Source: Uloborus plumipes (Eukaryota > Arthropoda > Arachnida > Araneae > Uloboridae). From it: 64,000 bases of DNA. The stretch's first letter is position 1. Each line of letters starts with the position of its first letter. The DNA lies in the NCBI GenBank assembly GCA_038373865.1, contig JAXGGA010003453.1:1-64000 (forward strand), written 5' to 3'. Both the position numbers and the translations under genes were made by a program. Below are positions 1-12,017 of this stretch, piece by piece. Under the pieces are notes generated by a model. That model saw only the letters and a list, made by a program, of their open reading frames with translations. It searched no databases and had not been told where the DNA came from.

Positions 1-78
1 TATTATTTGACAAAAAAATGGTGTCAAAAAGTCACACACGTAAGGCTGGAATGGCCCACAGTGCATGTTATGCAGAGC

Positions 79-475
79 TCTGAATAATATATTTAAGATG
101 ATAATTGCATTTTTTTCAAATGTGTAGATATTCTGGAATTGAAAGCAATCTTTTAAGTTGATTAGTTTAAGAAAAAGTTAATTTGATTTTAAAAAAGTGA
201 ACGTTTTGAGAATGACTCTTAATAATATATTTAAAATGCTAATCTGCATCTTTAGAATACATATTTTTATTTTTGGAATTAATATAAAATTTCAAATTGA
301 TTATTTATGTATAAATTTATTGATTTGTTTTTAAAAAGTGAAGTGAATATGTTTAGCATAACTCTTTAAAATATATTTAAGATGATAATTTACATCTTTT
401 ATAGAATGTGTACCTTTTTTTTTTTTTGAGTGATGTATTAAATTTCAAGTTGATAATTGAAGTATAAGTTTATGG
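79..475. repeat. Diverged AT-rich tandem repeat, about 140-bp unit
   Basis: Three successive units begin with variants of CTCTKAATAATATATTTAA at about 76, 213 and 358. Each is followed by GATGATAAT-like sequence and a TTTTGGAATT/AAATTTCAA block. The spacing is 137-145 bp. No coding potential is seen. Confidence 0.55.
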
Positions 476-619
476 CCCAAACTGGCCCTGTGTTAATATT
501 TTCAATTTTCAATTGTATATAGAAAACTTTTACAATTGTATTATTATTAATTAAAAAACTTTCAAAATAAAATTGTATTTTTTGTGTTTACAAAATTGGA
601 AACAAAATGTATTACTTTA

Positions 620-700
620 CTAGCTGCGTTGCACGGGCAATTTATATTTGAATGTATTTAATATATTTTAAAAGAAATGATGCAAATAAGCGAATATGCA
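620..700 (-). mobile_element. Helitron-type 3' end, isolated
   Basis: On the minus strand the sequence runs through CCCGTGCAACGCAGCTAG, ends in CTAG at 620, and is followed by T. That is the CTRR|T ending of Helitrons. The element would extend to the right, but I could not place its 5' TC end. Confidence 0.4.
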
Positions 701-803
701 ATATAACTGTAATGCCGAATATCCACAGGATATCCGGCAGAGGAGCACCACCCAGATATCCCGTATCTGGTATCCGGAAAAATCACTACCTGGTCCATCC
801 CTA
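701..803 (-). mobile_element. Lone hAT-type terminus
   Basis: Read on the minus strand from 803, the sequence starts TAGGGATGGACCAGG and continues with self-complementary CCGGATAC/GTATCCGG blocks. TAGGGATG is a typical hAT terminal motif. No partner terminus was found to the left within the window. Confidence 0.35.
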
Positions 804-1640
804 GTTGAAAAGTATTTTCCAGGTAAGCACATGATTAACGCATAAAACATTGATTTCTATTGCGTTAATAATAATTCATTTTTTCAATCGTCTTATTGTT
901 GAATTATTTTTAAAATAAAGTGAAAATTAAAAAACAACGCCCAATCAGGAACTTTCAATGATCACTGATTATACGCTGGAGAAAATTTTCTGGGCATTTT
1001 AGTCATTTATTTTTCAGAAATTTTGCTATAAAAAAACAGCTTCCATTCGCGACACTCCATGATCTCCAATTTTGCACAATATGAAACATTTTGCACTGTT
1101 CTTTCTTTATTTTTCCGACTTTTTGCCATAAAAACCGATTTCCGACTGCTGATTATGCTGTGGAAAATTTAAAGAATTTTTCGCTTTAAAGTTTTTTTGG
1201 AAAAGTGCCCTTAAATATTAAACTTTTCACAATCGCTGATTATGCGCTTGTTAAAACTTTTGAGGCAGTAGTTTTGAGGTTGGCATCTTGGTTTTTGTTT
1301 TTTTTTTTTTAATTACCCTTTGCTTCATTTCAATTGCTAAAAAAGAAAAAGCCAGCAGATAGGAGAAATCAAAGCTCTTATTAGTTTGGCCCGAAAACGG
1401 ATTAGGCAAAATCAGAAGTGGTGTATTTTGCGTATATTGTGTTCAAATTTTGAAACAATTCCACTTGTGCAAAAGGGGTGTACTAGACAGAAGGCTTACT
1501 TCTGGTATCTTGCAATATTCTACAGAGCTGCAGTCTTTTCAGGATTGGATTTTTTCTTTTCTTGTTATACAAAAGGAGTGTTTGTAGTGCTTTTTCATTA
1601 ATTTCCGAACATATGGAATTGTGCTTTAAAAATTGCTACG
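804..1640. other. Gene-free AT-rich stretch
   Basis: No gene is recognised. The motif CTGATTATRC recurs at about 965, 1160 and 1222, each time followed by TTTTC/AAAATTT-rich sequence, which suggests an old tandem or terminal repeat. Confidence 0.4.
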
Positions 1641-1900
1641 AGAAAACTTGAAATTTTAAACTTGCAAGAAAAACTGGAATTAGTTAAAGAAGTAGATTTT
1701 GGCATAGCAAAGAAAGAAATTGCATCGATATTAATGCATCGAAGTATACTTAAATTAATTTTAAAATTTTAATCACAATTCTTTTTTCATCCAAAGGAGC
1801 AAAATTAGAAGGTACTTCATGAAAGAATAACACCTTTAAGAATAGGAAGCACCTTAATGTGGAAGCTTTAATCTCCTGCGTTTAAAGCTAGAAGATCAAA
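1641..1900 (+). pseudogene. CENP-B/pogo-type transposase, N-terminal HTH relic
   Basis: An open stretch of about 43 codons reads LNLQEKLELVKEVDFGIAKK followed by EIASIL. This matches the first helix-turn-helix of CENP-B-box binding domains in pogo/Tigger/jerky transposases, with the usual pattern L-x-EKLEhhKEhe-x-G-x-x-K-x-EIA. A stop ends the frame near 1772. Beyond it, broken frames contain NVEALISC and ARRSNFN, compatible with the second helical half (VEEALxxWFxxxRsxN). No catalytic DDE core follows. It is a short, multiply frameshifted fragment with no identifiable termini. The assignment rests on motif resemblance only. Confidence 0.5.
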
Positions 1901-4721
1901 TTTCAATGCAGAGCCTTCCGCAAAATACCTACAAGTTAGCAGTTGTGCAATTAAGATAATATACTACTACTTTTAACAATAATTAAAATAAATGAGACCT
2001 TGATATGAAGTATTTAAGCTACATACATACAGGATACTTTTGCCGACAGTAAGAGCCAGTAGTCAAACCACCTAACACCTGAAATAATGAAAATCCAGGT
2101 ATTAACAAAAATCTGCAGCTCATTTGACAACAACAGTCACATACCAGTACTCCAATTAATGTACAAAATTCACTACTATTAACACCGGATTAAAAAAAAA
2201 TTACCTGGTTTGGAAACTCCGCCTAAACTTTAGGTTTTGAGCAGATGACAATAATTTGTAGGAATATCTACAGATATTATTCAACAATTATAGCTTTTTG
2301 CATATTCTTACTTTTTACAAGTTTGATTTCAAAGTTCTACCATTTTATCGAAGCTCTTAACAATGAATCATTATGTTTACATGAAATTACCGGAAGTGCA
2401 GTAAAATCTCTTTCAAAGGAAACTATCAAATATAAAGATCTCTAATTAGTGGATTTTGTGAGTCCAAGTCCCTTAATCTTAATATATGTTGTTTCATACA
2501 ATTCACTCTTAATAGTGGACACCTCAAATAACGATCAGTTCTTTCAACAAAGAATTTCTTTTTGAATGTTTTGAAAAAAAATTGCTAAATGGTTTTAACA
2601 AACCTCTTTGTCATCCTCGCATTCAGGTTTTCAACTCTGCCCCCCCCCCCCCCCATCCAGTGGACGAGGGACATTTGACAAGGTGAGACAAGGGGATTTG
2701 TTTCCCTAATCAAACCTGTTTTGAGATGGCCCCTGCAGTAGTTTGGCAAAAGTAGTCCTGAGTAGCTTTTCTAAAATGAGTGGATTGAGTTTAGTGCAAA
2801 GTTATAATAAAATTCTAAGATAATTATTTCTAAGAAAACGAACATGAAAAGACATCTTTATGGTCTGGAAGGTGATGAAAAGAAAATCATAACTGCATTA
2901 TCTGCCCAAAACTTTTCAAGCTGGAAAAGTTTCAGAACTTCAAAGGACAGATAAATTTAGATTTGGTTAGTAGCTTAATGTTAGGTTTTACTCCTAAAAA
3001 GTACAATTGCAGTATTTCAAATTCTTTTGGAAGATGATGATGATGGAATACCCGTGAACGGAACTGATGCCTAGCAAATTAGTGATTTTTCTAAACGCAA
3101 GAAGTAAACAAAAGCAGAGAGATGCTTGGTCCATATTTATGTAACGAAACAGATCTTTATTGATAAAAAATATGGCAAAATCTGTTATATTAATATTCAA
3201 GTTCTTCATATAAGTTCTTAAACAATGTACATTATCTTTGTCTAATAACACACAATAATTTGTTACACTTTGAGAATGAAAAATAGTAAATACCTAATAT
3301 ATGCAATTATGTCTTTCAGAGCAAGATGAAAGTATACTTTTAATTTATAGTTTTTTTTTCTCCTTCAATGTTTATAAGCTCAAGATAGGAATCTGCTAAC
3401 TGATTATCGAGACGCCACTCTAATTTATACTTAACATCTAAAAGCAATGCGAACTCTTAAGCATTTCAATCTCACTCTTAACGCAACATTAAAAGAGAGC
3501 AAGCTATTGAGAATAAGATGTGAGAAATGAAAGCAATAACATGTTTATTTTCTCCATACAAAATGCATAACATTTTTATTGAATAAAAAGATGTACTTAC
3601 TCGACGAAACCAAACTTAACCGCCTTTGTTGAACATCAAATTATAACGAGTGGTTAAATCCCAGGAATCTCATGACTTCTCTTTCGTTTGAAAATTCATT
3701 ACTCATGCTGCCATCTAGTGGAGTATAGAGGGAGCCAACAGTATATTGCTTGAGTTTAGAACCGATTCTAAAAATATGGGAGAATTTTTGATTTTAAAAA
3801 TCTCAAAAAAGTTTGGGAGGCTGACTAGAATTTTCTTAGTTTAGATATGCTTGATTTGCTTGGATTCTTTATTTGAATCAAAACATTACTTACTTTTCAA
3901 TTAAAAATTATCTAAAAGAACAGAATAAAAGTCTAAAATGTTTAGCATAAGCATGGATATGCTCAGCAGGATGTGTCTTGTATAATGTCAACATTTTTGA
4001 AGCATTAAAATCATATTCAATACCAAAAAAGTGAATCTGTGTTTAAATCAATTGAAATAGATTATTTATCCGAAAAACTCATTTTAAAATATAAAATTAA
4101 AATGCAATACAACTGAAACTTGCCCCCGAAATTTCATGTTCAAAGCAAGTACAAGCTTTAACAACTGGTTATTAGTCCATATCTTATTTTTACAAACAAC
4201 AAACAAGTCTAAAAAGCCAAGTTTCGCGTTGGAAACGTTAGCCATTTTAAATTAGTGTGCAAATGGATGTATTTGCGGTATTTTTGGAACAAAAGTTAAA
4301 CATTAGATAAATTCATAAATTCTGCGTCATTAAAATGAATAGTTACTTTCATTATGAATTTTTAACTCAGAACTTTTGCTTTACTGATTGGCATTTAACT
4401 TTATATGGTATCTTTAAATGCCTCAGAAAGGAATTTTGTGTTGCAATTATGGCTAATAATTTCATTTAAGTTCCAAATTTGTCAAAGCATAGCAAGATTT
4501 TCCTATGTCATTAGAATGATTATTAACTTCAATAAAAATTTGTGACAAGAAATTTTTATTTTACTGATTCGCATATAAATTTGGTATGTGTAAATGACAC
4601 AGAATCAATTTAATTTGCAATTATGGTGTTGTTTATGATCTCTTGTAAGAGTACCAATTTGCCATTAGCATGGATTTTCCTGTCCTGAATTTGTGCTAGA
4701 AGCTTTATTTATTTAACTTGA
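1901..4721. other. Gene-free stretch with poly-C tract
   Basis: No gene is supported. A 15-base C run lies at 2640-2654. The open frame at 2245-2445 has AT-driven composition and no recognised domain. The rest looks like decayed repeat sequence. Confidence 0.5.
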
Positions 4722-5047
4722 CTACTTGCACGTTGCACGATAAATTCCGGACGAATGTAATAAGAGAGTAAAATTGAGATGCTGTAATGTTCACGGGATT
4801 TAACCGCTCATTTTAGCAAAAGAAAACTTCTCGGCATGGATGCCTTATTTCATTTCACTTCACTCTGGTCCAGTAGCCGCATCGACGGGTTCATCGATGT
4901 ATTAACATCAGTGCCGAATTGAGACAACACGGAGCCCGTAGCGAATGTTACTAAATGGTTTTCCTTTTTGAATGATAATCGACATTAGCCTACTTTGCAC
5001 GGAGTCTGGTGGTTGCACTTATAATATAACACATACATACATATAGA
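4722..5047 (-). mobile_element. Short Helitron-like element (non-autonomous)
   Basis: On the minus strand it would begin TCTATATGTATGTATGTG, preceded by A (5' end at 5047), and end CGTGCAACGTGCAAGTAG, followed by T (3' end at 4722). The A|TC...TAG|T layout is Helitron-like. The tail resembles the one at 620 (CGTGCAACG), although the last tetranucleotide is GTAG rather than CTAG. No coding sequence is present. Confidence 0.4.
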
Positions 5048-5793
5048 TAGGTGAGATTAATGAGGAAGAAGGAATTTGATTAATGATTCAGAGATTAATG
5101 AGGGTTATAACTCTCTTATATTCTGCCTCGTGTTCCCCTTTACTACGAATTTTGGGAGCTTTTAATTTCGAAAATGAAATTTTAGACGATGTATAAGGTG
5201 GGGTACCCTTTGAAAAAGTTTCAATGTCATGTTTCTAAAATAGCAGTTTCTGACGGCCTTTGATATGACATTGTGGGCAAGAAAATTCTGGGACTCTTAT
5301 TCTGAAATTTTCGAAACTGAAGTCAAAAATATCGATTGTATGTCATTTTTGGCAACGTTAAAGGAAGGAATCAGGTTCATGGTTCATAGTGATTTTTCAA
5401 AGGCAATTTTTCGAAGAGAGTCATATATAAGATTGTAGACAATCTTTGATGATTGTTTTAAAGTAATATTAAACAACAGCTGTAGTTTAAAGTATATCAA
5501 TCACTTAAAAAATGAATGCATGGTATAAGAAATGACAACTTTTTTTTTCATTAATACCCTTTATAAGTAGACCATCTATCTAAGATGATCATTAATGTAC
5601 TGCACCGTAAGTGGTCAACTTATACAGGTGTCACTGCACTTGTATATTGGCCTATTCTATTCTGTACAAGAAAATAACCAGCCTTATAAATATCAGAGAA
5701 CTTAGCGCCTGTCCTCCGTAAATTATACAGCAAAAGGCAGTTAACATCATACATCCCGCCACCACCTAACTGTCTTAATTTGTTTTGTTTGTG

Positions 5794-5796
<3 letters not shown>
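5048..5796. other. Gene-free stretch
   Basis: No gene is recognised. A minus-strand open frame (5620-5790) contains RQLGGGGMYDVNCLL and SDIYKAGYF, but I know no family for it and it runs into the (TA)n tract. Confidence 0.4.

Positions 5797-5885
<89 letters not shown>
5797..5885. repeat. (TA)n microsatellite, about 44 units
   Basis: An uninterrupted TA dinucleotide run. The open frames across it on both strands, which give IY repeats, are artefacts. Confidence 0.97.
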
Positions 5886-5889
<4 letters not shown>

Positions 5890-5894
5890 AATTT

Positions 5895-6014
5895 GCTTAT
5901 CTTGCATATTATTTTCAATGAACCAGAAAGTGTATCCAACGCTGAAGAAGCTGAAGTTGAGAAGCCGACATCGAAAACTATTGGAGTACAAACAGAAAAC
6001 GATAGTTTCACGTG
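5895..6014 (+). pseudogene. Possible exon remnant with KTIGVQTE motif
   Basis: Directly after the (TA)n tract the plus frame encodes FNEPESVSNAEEAEVEKPTS and then KTIGVQTENDSF. This acidic, serine-rich segment has protein-like composition and ends beside a GTGTGT that could be a splice donor. The IGVQTE/xVQTD motif occurs in the linker region of THAP-domain and P-element-like proteins, so it may be an exon or relic of one of those. No start codon, THAP zinc finger or neighbouring exon was found. The alternative is chance coding in a decayed repeat. Confidence 0.3.
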
Positions 6015-8265
6015 TGTTAAATATTATCACCATAATTTTTTTTTAACTTTCAGCATGTAATAACATAAAAACTTAATTCATAAAAACACAAATTAGTGAA
6101 AAAATATTGCTTTGGTCGAATAAACCATTGTGTTAGACTTTATACATTGCTCATTGAGAAGGAGGATCCTTTCATGTTGCATGTACTTCAATAATTTTGC
6201 AGTAACGGTAATTTGCTACATAAAACAATAGTTAAAGACAAATTACTGTGAAGAAGAAAAACATTTCTGAGCCCCAATTTATTGTTTGTTGTGAATTGTT
6301 TTGATAAGGCAAACTGATTTTAGAAGGTAAATTTGAGTCTGTTTTTAACGAGGTTCGATTGTAACAGCGAAAATGCATAAAAGTTTACAGGTAGGTAGTT
6401 CACGCATGATTTAAGTATCTTTCAAAAACTACGTACATTTTGATAATATCTGAACTGCAGTTTAATAAATGAAAAAAACGAAGAAAAAAAAACCTTGAAA
6501 TGAAAACAAGTATTTATGTACAGTTAATTCAGCTGTCAGGTATAGCTACTTGTCAAAAAAAAAAAAAGAAGCTTACTACTTTGTTAGCTCATTATCAGTT
6601 ACTATTTTGCTAAACTCAATTTCCGTTTCGCTTTAATTTTCATCGCTTTTTGAGTTAGGTTGAGTAATACTAGAACATGTTAAGGAAGAATATAGAAAGT
6701 TGTAGTAATGCTAAAGCAAGAGGCAAGAAAGTACTTTTAGACTTCATTAAGTCAAGTGAATATGTAATACGAGTCAAATGTTCAATTGTATTTAAAAAAA
6801 ATATCTCAAAACAATATTAAAACCCAAGATTGCCATTACAGGAAAACTACACTAATCTCTTCAAAGATTAAGAAAGAAACTGGTTTATATGGAACATATT
6901 TTTGTTTGAATATATTTTTATATAGCTACAAAAGAAAAAAAAAGACTATTATCAATGCCATTAAAACAAAAAGGTAGTACTTGTATATAGTACGATAATT
7001 TCATTCATTCAAAAAAGGTTGGCGGGGGGGGGGGAGAGTCCTGAAACCATCTATTTGCAACTGATTATCTCAAAAATTTCAGGAAAAAAAAAGGAAATTT
7101 TTTCTGTGCTATATTTAATACGAATTATTTCAATGTTTTGAAAAATAATCTTCACACATTTCAACACAAAAACGAAATTATTACCTAACTGATATTATAT
7201 CCATTTTCTCTTCAGAATTTTCGATTGTAGAGGTAGAAGCACCAATGTAGCCCCAGGGTATCCTTGCTAATTTGTCATTTTATGTGGGTATTGCAACCAC
7301 AGTTGTCTTTGTAAAAAGACAAACTATTTTTTATGTCCTCGGATGATGATGTACGGTCAATAGGGGTAATTATGAAAAATTTTTTACACTTTCTCATGCT
7401 AACTGCTCTCTGGAGCACCATGTCCTATTTAAAAATCTGTACACCCATCAGAAACAACTATTTACTCATCTGCTACACTGCGCGACCGTTTTTTTAATTT
7501 TTTGGCTGATGTAAGTTTTTAAAAATCCTTGTTCTTAATTATCCCAATTGTTCATAATTAACTCATCGAGAATGGGGTAAATATGAACATGCTTTTCCCC
7601 GTGGCTTACCCTGACTTTTCAGTGAATTCCTTAACTTCATCATAAAAATAATATACCCGAAGGGATCTATTTCTTTCTTTCTAGATTTTCGTAGGAGTCT
7701 AGGAGTTCTGGTTTTTTTTTTAGAGAAATGCAGTCCTGCTTTGGTAATGCAAGTTGGACGTTATTACAATTTGCCTATAGATCAAGGAGAACTGTTATTA
7801 GAGCTGAGAAATTTAAATATATGAACATTGTTAAAAAATAAAACTTTAACTTAAAGTTCAAATTTTAATCCAAAAAATATTTGATCACACTTGTTGAATG
7901 CATATGCATATTTATATACTCATATTACCAGTTTAAAATTCGTTTCAACTTTTCAAAATTTCAACCAACACTTACCTTTGCTCTCAAGGGTCAAATGCAG
8001 CCTCAGGGAAAATTTATTGCTTGAGTAGAACCATTATAGATATTTAAAGAGTTTTACCCCTCAAACGTGCGTTTGTTTAGAAAACAAAAAATGATTATGG
8101 CAATTTTGTCGCAAGCAGATCTTAAATACAATTTTTGCTTGTTCTTATTACTTTGAATCTATTATACTATAATTACCTTTTAAAAACATTGAGCAAGAAA
8201 CTTTACTAAAAAGTTTTAAAAATAGTACAGATTTTTTATTATTATAAATTTACATAATCAGTAAA
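6015..8265. other. Gene-free stretch
   Basis: No gene is supported. Motifs of the type GGGGTAATTATGAA (7363) and GGGGTAAATATGAAC (7574), with an opposing GTTCATAATTAAC (7549), suggest subterminal repeats of a decayed DNA transposon. A G run lies at 7023-7033. Confidence 0.4.
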
Positions 8266-8430
8266 TTAAGGTAGTAGTCTTGTAATTTGGGTTCATAAAA
8301 TCGAAATTTTTTTTGCCTAATTTGAAAGTACAATGTCTTGAGAATATACTGTTAAAATTTCAGACAGAAATTCGAAATATTTCGGGAGTTAGAACGAGTC
8401 TCCTAGAGCGCCTCGGAGACCAACCTTTAA
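8266..8430 (+). repeat. Tandem partial copy of the adjacent TTAA element's left end
   Basis: This ~165-bp stretch starts TTAAGGTAGTAGTCTTGTAA. It repeats nearly base for base the first ~165 bp of the following element, including GCCTAATTTGAAAGTACAAT and CCTAGAGCGCCTCGGAG. It shows either a tandem duplication or a second truncated insertion. Confidence 0.8.
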
Positions 8431-9150
8431 GGTAGTAGTCTGGTAACTTGAGTTAAAAAACTCGATTTTTTTTTTTTTTTTTTTGCCTAATTTGAAAGTA
8501 CAATGTCTTGAGAATATACTGTGAACATTTCAGACAGAAATTCGAAATATTTCGGGAGTTATAACGAGTTTCCTAGAGCGCCTCGGAGTTTGTTGTTGAA
8601 CTTTAAACGCGTTTTTCTCAAAACACTGTTTTTCTGGTCGGCCCGGCTCCTAACTTTTCTTCTACTGAACCGATTGCTTTCAAATTTTAGCAGGCTGTTC
8701 TACACACTTATAGTTATCGTCGGAACTAAAGAGAATTTTTTTCACCCCTAACTTTTTATTTTACAACCCTTTCTTTGCTAAAATAAAAAGACTTTTTTTT
8801 AAAAGTTCGCCATTTTGTTATTTACTCTTGAAATTTAACTTCAGTAGTTCCGACCAAAATGACATGTCTATAGATTAAGAATAATCAAGAATATTTGATT
8901 TCAGATAACATCAAGAGCCAAAATCACCCGGGCCACCCACGTGCATTTTTTTTTTTTTTTGAAGTTCCAACTTCGAGGGACAATAATAATAGTAATAAAC
9001 TATTAAATTTTTTCAAATAATTTTTTTTAATATTTTCAATATGTAAATAAAAACACTCTTAATATTCAAGATAATTCATTTTTATTTTCCTATAAAAATC
9101 CACCCTCCAAAAAAGTCATGAAAATAGGCATAAGTTACCAGACTACTACC
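8431..9150. mobile_element. TTAA-flanked MITE (piggyBac-like)
   Basis: Terminal inverted repeats GGTAGTAGTCTGGTAACTT (left, 8431) and its near complement ending at 9150 are each flanked by TTAA (8427-8430 and 9151-9154). TTAA duplication is characteristic of piggyBac-type elements, though the termini lack the usual CCC start. The 720-bp interior is non-coding. Confidence 0.65.
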
Positions 9151-9268
9151 TTAAACACAATTTAAAAGTATTTTTAAGCATACTCTTTTTGTTTAAAGTA
9201 AACTTTCAGTTAAATTTGAAATTACATTTTCATCTTTTTTCATCAATAGGCACAGTATCATTTTTGAA

Positions 9269-10040
9269 TCTATATATATAAAAGAAAGTCGTGTTAGTTA
9301 CACTACTTATAACTCAAGAACGGCTGTACCGATATGGCTAAAAATTGGTGGGTAGGTAGCTGAGAGCCATGAGACGGACATAGGCTATAATTTATGTGGG
9401 GGGGGGGGTGTCAGTCACATAAATAGAAAAAATGTCTTATTGACTAAGCCTTTTTACTAAGCCTTTTTTGACACCTCCATGGCTGAGCGACATAAAGCAC
9501 ACGTTCTGGCAGCTTTCTGAGCGCAGTAAACAGGTTGTAAGTTAGCGGTGCGTTGAGTGTTATTTGACTTTTTTGTGAAGTAACTTATAAACAAACGCGT
9601 TACTTCCCTTGAAATTTATATGTGATAAGCTGTCAGAAACGATTGCTCACTCCGAGGATCCCGATGATCCCAACCGATATGCCGTTTGAATTTAAAAGAT
9701 GTCAATTTCCGATCCGTCTTGCATTTGTCATGACCATCAACAAATCACAAGGCCAATCCTTAAAAGTTTGTAGTTTGAATCTAGAACGGGTCGGAATGTT
9801 CACGGACCATCTGCGTTGTTTGTTTTTGCGCCTGATAATAAAACAAAAAATGTTGTGTATCACAAGGTACTTAAGTGAAAATCAACCTATGTACTAAAAT
9901 ACAGAAACAATAATGAATAATTAATGTAGGTACTTATTTATTTATTTTTTTGTATTTTCTAATAATAAAAAACTTAATAAATTCGAAAATTTGCTTAGTT
10001 ATTGCCTTTAAGGGGGAACAGAGTTCGCCGGGTCAGCTAG
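9269..10040 (+). mobile_element. Short Helitron, complete ends
   Basis: Starts TCTATATATATAAAAGAAAG after A and ends GTTCGCCGGGTCAGCTAG before T. This is the A|TC...CTAG|T insertion signature of Helitrons, without a target duplication. The 5' portion (TTATAACTCAAGAACGGCTG) is typical of arthropod Helitron left ends. At 772 bp it is a deletion derivative that keeps only the last part of the helicase gene. Confidence 0.85.
9622..9878 (+). pseudogene. Helitron RepHel helicase, C-terminal remnant
   Basis: The plus frame encodes the end of the Pif1-like helicase domain: IPMIPTDMPFEFKRCQFPIR, then LAFVMTINKSQGQSLKV (helicase motif V/VI region) and CSLNLERVGMFT. There a short deletion plus frameshift near 9802-9808 removes the expected SHGQLYVACSRVGK-type arginine-finger motif. 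A shifted frame then continues PSALFVFAPDNKTKNVVYHK to a stop at 9876-9878. In intact Helitrons this enzyme unwinds and replicates the element as a rolling circle. Here the Rep nuclease and most of the helicase are missing, so it is inactive. It lies inside Helitron termini at the expected distance from the 3' end. Confidence 0.85.
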
Positions 10041-10165
10041 TTAATAATAAAAATAAATGTGTAAAAATATTGCTTTTAGTTGCTAAAGCTCTGCGCAAAG
10101 TTGAATTTACTTTATAATTGAAGTAAATTTCAGGTCAACTTGGAATTAAACCTCTTTTGTTGTAA

Positions 10166-10277
10166 TTAATCCTGCTCCATCTCAGAATCTGAATAAATTG
10201 ATTCCACGCTGCCAGGAGAGGAATATTCACTCTGAATTCAGGACTCTTCGTCAAACAGACTCAAATTGCAGCGAATG
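10166..10277 (-). pseudogene. hAT transposase C-terminal tail, split off by insertion
   Basis: Joining across the 8-bp duplication AGCGAATG continues the transposase frame from the right side: VEKLVAIR there, then CNLSLFDEES here and a TGA at 10238-10240. This matches the usual end of hAT transposases (LVYIRxNLxLL-D/E-rich). Past the TGA the same frame stays protein-like (SEYSSPGSVESIYSDSEMEQ) to a TAA at 10166-10168, so the TGA may be a mutation rather than the true end. The remainder of the gene is on the far side of the 5.3-kb insertion at 10278-15619. Confidence 0.75.
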
Positions 10278-10954
10278 CAGCGGCGTAGCGTAGGATTTTG
10301 CCGCCCGGGGCATGCACCATATTTGCCGCCCCTTCCCTTTTCTCCTGCCCCCCCCCCCGCCCGAGAAATTATGACATTTTAATTTTTTTACTGAATGAAA
10401 ACAGGAATTTTTTTTTATAATTCACACCATGTTTTACATTTTAATGTATTCATCCTACAACAGGAAATGCTGATTGAAAAATTCTAATAAATCTTTTTCT
10501 AAAATTCTTGAAATATATGAGAGATAATATTTTAATGAGAGATAATTTCCTTAAATGAAAACATTTTAAACAGAATAATATTAAACAGCATTGTGCGAGC
10601 GTGTCCATTAGGGTGTCCCATAAAAACCGAAAGTCGGAATTTTGTAACGCATACGCTCTTATTTTTTTCCTTTTACATCAAAACAATTGTAAAAAAAAGT
10701 TTCATGCAATTTGAACAACGGTAACCCGTGCTGACTTGCGTCCGAAAGTGCGAACTAGCCCTTTTTCACTAGGTTAAACCGAAAAAAAAAAAATTTCGGA
10801 AATTCAAAATTTCATGTTGATAAAACGCTTCCTCCACGTCCCCACATGTCCCAAAAAATCATTTATTCAAATTAAAAAATATTTAGGTACCTCAAACGAG
10901 GCTTAAAATTCATAATTTTCTTAAAAAAAAAAAAAAAAGATTTTTTTCTATGTA

Positions 10955-11623
10955 TTTTGTAAACAATGAAATATAAATGAAAAGAAATTATCAAGATGAA
11001 AAATATGAAACGTAAAGTATACAATTAGAGCTAAATACAAGTTTTTTCTCTCATTTTACATTTATTTCTCCCGGAAATTACTCAAAATTAAGGTTTTTTC
11101 AAGTTTTAAGTTAATTTTTTCCATTTTAAATACTTTCTTTTTATTATTTATCTGAAAGTATGTTCTTTAGTGATTTTGGAACTTCATATTTTCTTTAAAT
11201 GTATCTAATTTAAAATAAATAAATACTTAAAATAAATAAATTGAAAAAAAAAAGAAAAAACAATGACAACAATTTATTTACAACATATATTTACTACAAT
11301 ATTACAGTACAATAAACATTGCTAAACATACTATTGTTTTAATGTTTGTTTATTGCAGTCAGAGGATATATTTCGGTGCTGTTGAAAGCAACATAACAAA
11401 AATTGTTTTTGCTCCGTATTAGTTGTTAGCAAACCATGAAAGTCCTGCCTCATTTTTACCGCTCTTTGAGCTGTATTATTTACTGGTCTAACGTTTAAGC
11501 ACTGAGATCATCCTTTTTCCTTCAAGGAATTAAGTGTTATTCGCCCATTCTAATTATATACTTTATGCTTCATATTTTTCATCCTGATATTTTCTTAAAA
11601 GTTATCTTTCATTAGAAACAAAA
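10955..11623. mobile_element. TA-flanked MITE with ~70-bp terminal repeats
   Basis: Left end TTTTGTAAACAATGAAAT and right end complement TTTTGTTTCTAATGAAAG are followed on both sides by matching GATGAAAAATATGAA and TAAAGTATA blocks. TA flanks both ends (10953-10954, 11624-11625). It accounts for the only large asymmetry between the two arms of the foldback element. Non-coding. Confidence 0.65.
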
Positions 11624-12017
11624 TAGGGTCATTCCATATGAAATCAACAAGCCTCAAAACTTGACCATCACCAATTTCAAAAAAAATTATTGGGTTGATT
11701 ACCTCTATAAAGTGATACAAAAAACTGATTTTTAAAATTTTTTTCAGCTGTTAGTTTTTTGTGTGAGACCGCTTAAAAAACGCAAAAAATGGAAAAAAGT
11801 GAAAATTTGAACATACAAAGATTCAATTTTCTCAGCTTGTATTGCAGCTAGAGTCTTTTCTTGTATGTCATTGTAAAGCTCTTTAAACAAGCTTTCAAAT
11901 GATATATAATTTGACAAAGTTTCATCATGTTAATATTTCAAGGTCACCAAAAGCATTATTTGACCTTGAATATTTCAAAAAGTGCATTTTTTTAAAAATC
12001 TGGAAAAAATATATATA

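Noticed and set aside
5620..6060. Long open frames on both strands through the (TA)n tract
   Set aside because: The IYIYIY stretches come from the dinucleotide run. Only the short segment after it on the plus strand looks protein-like.
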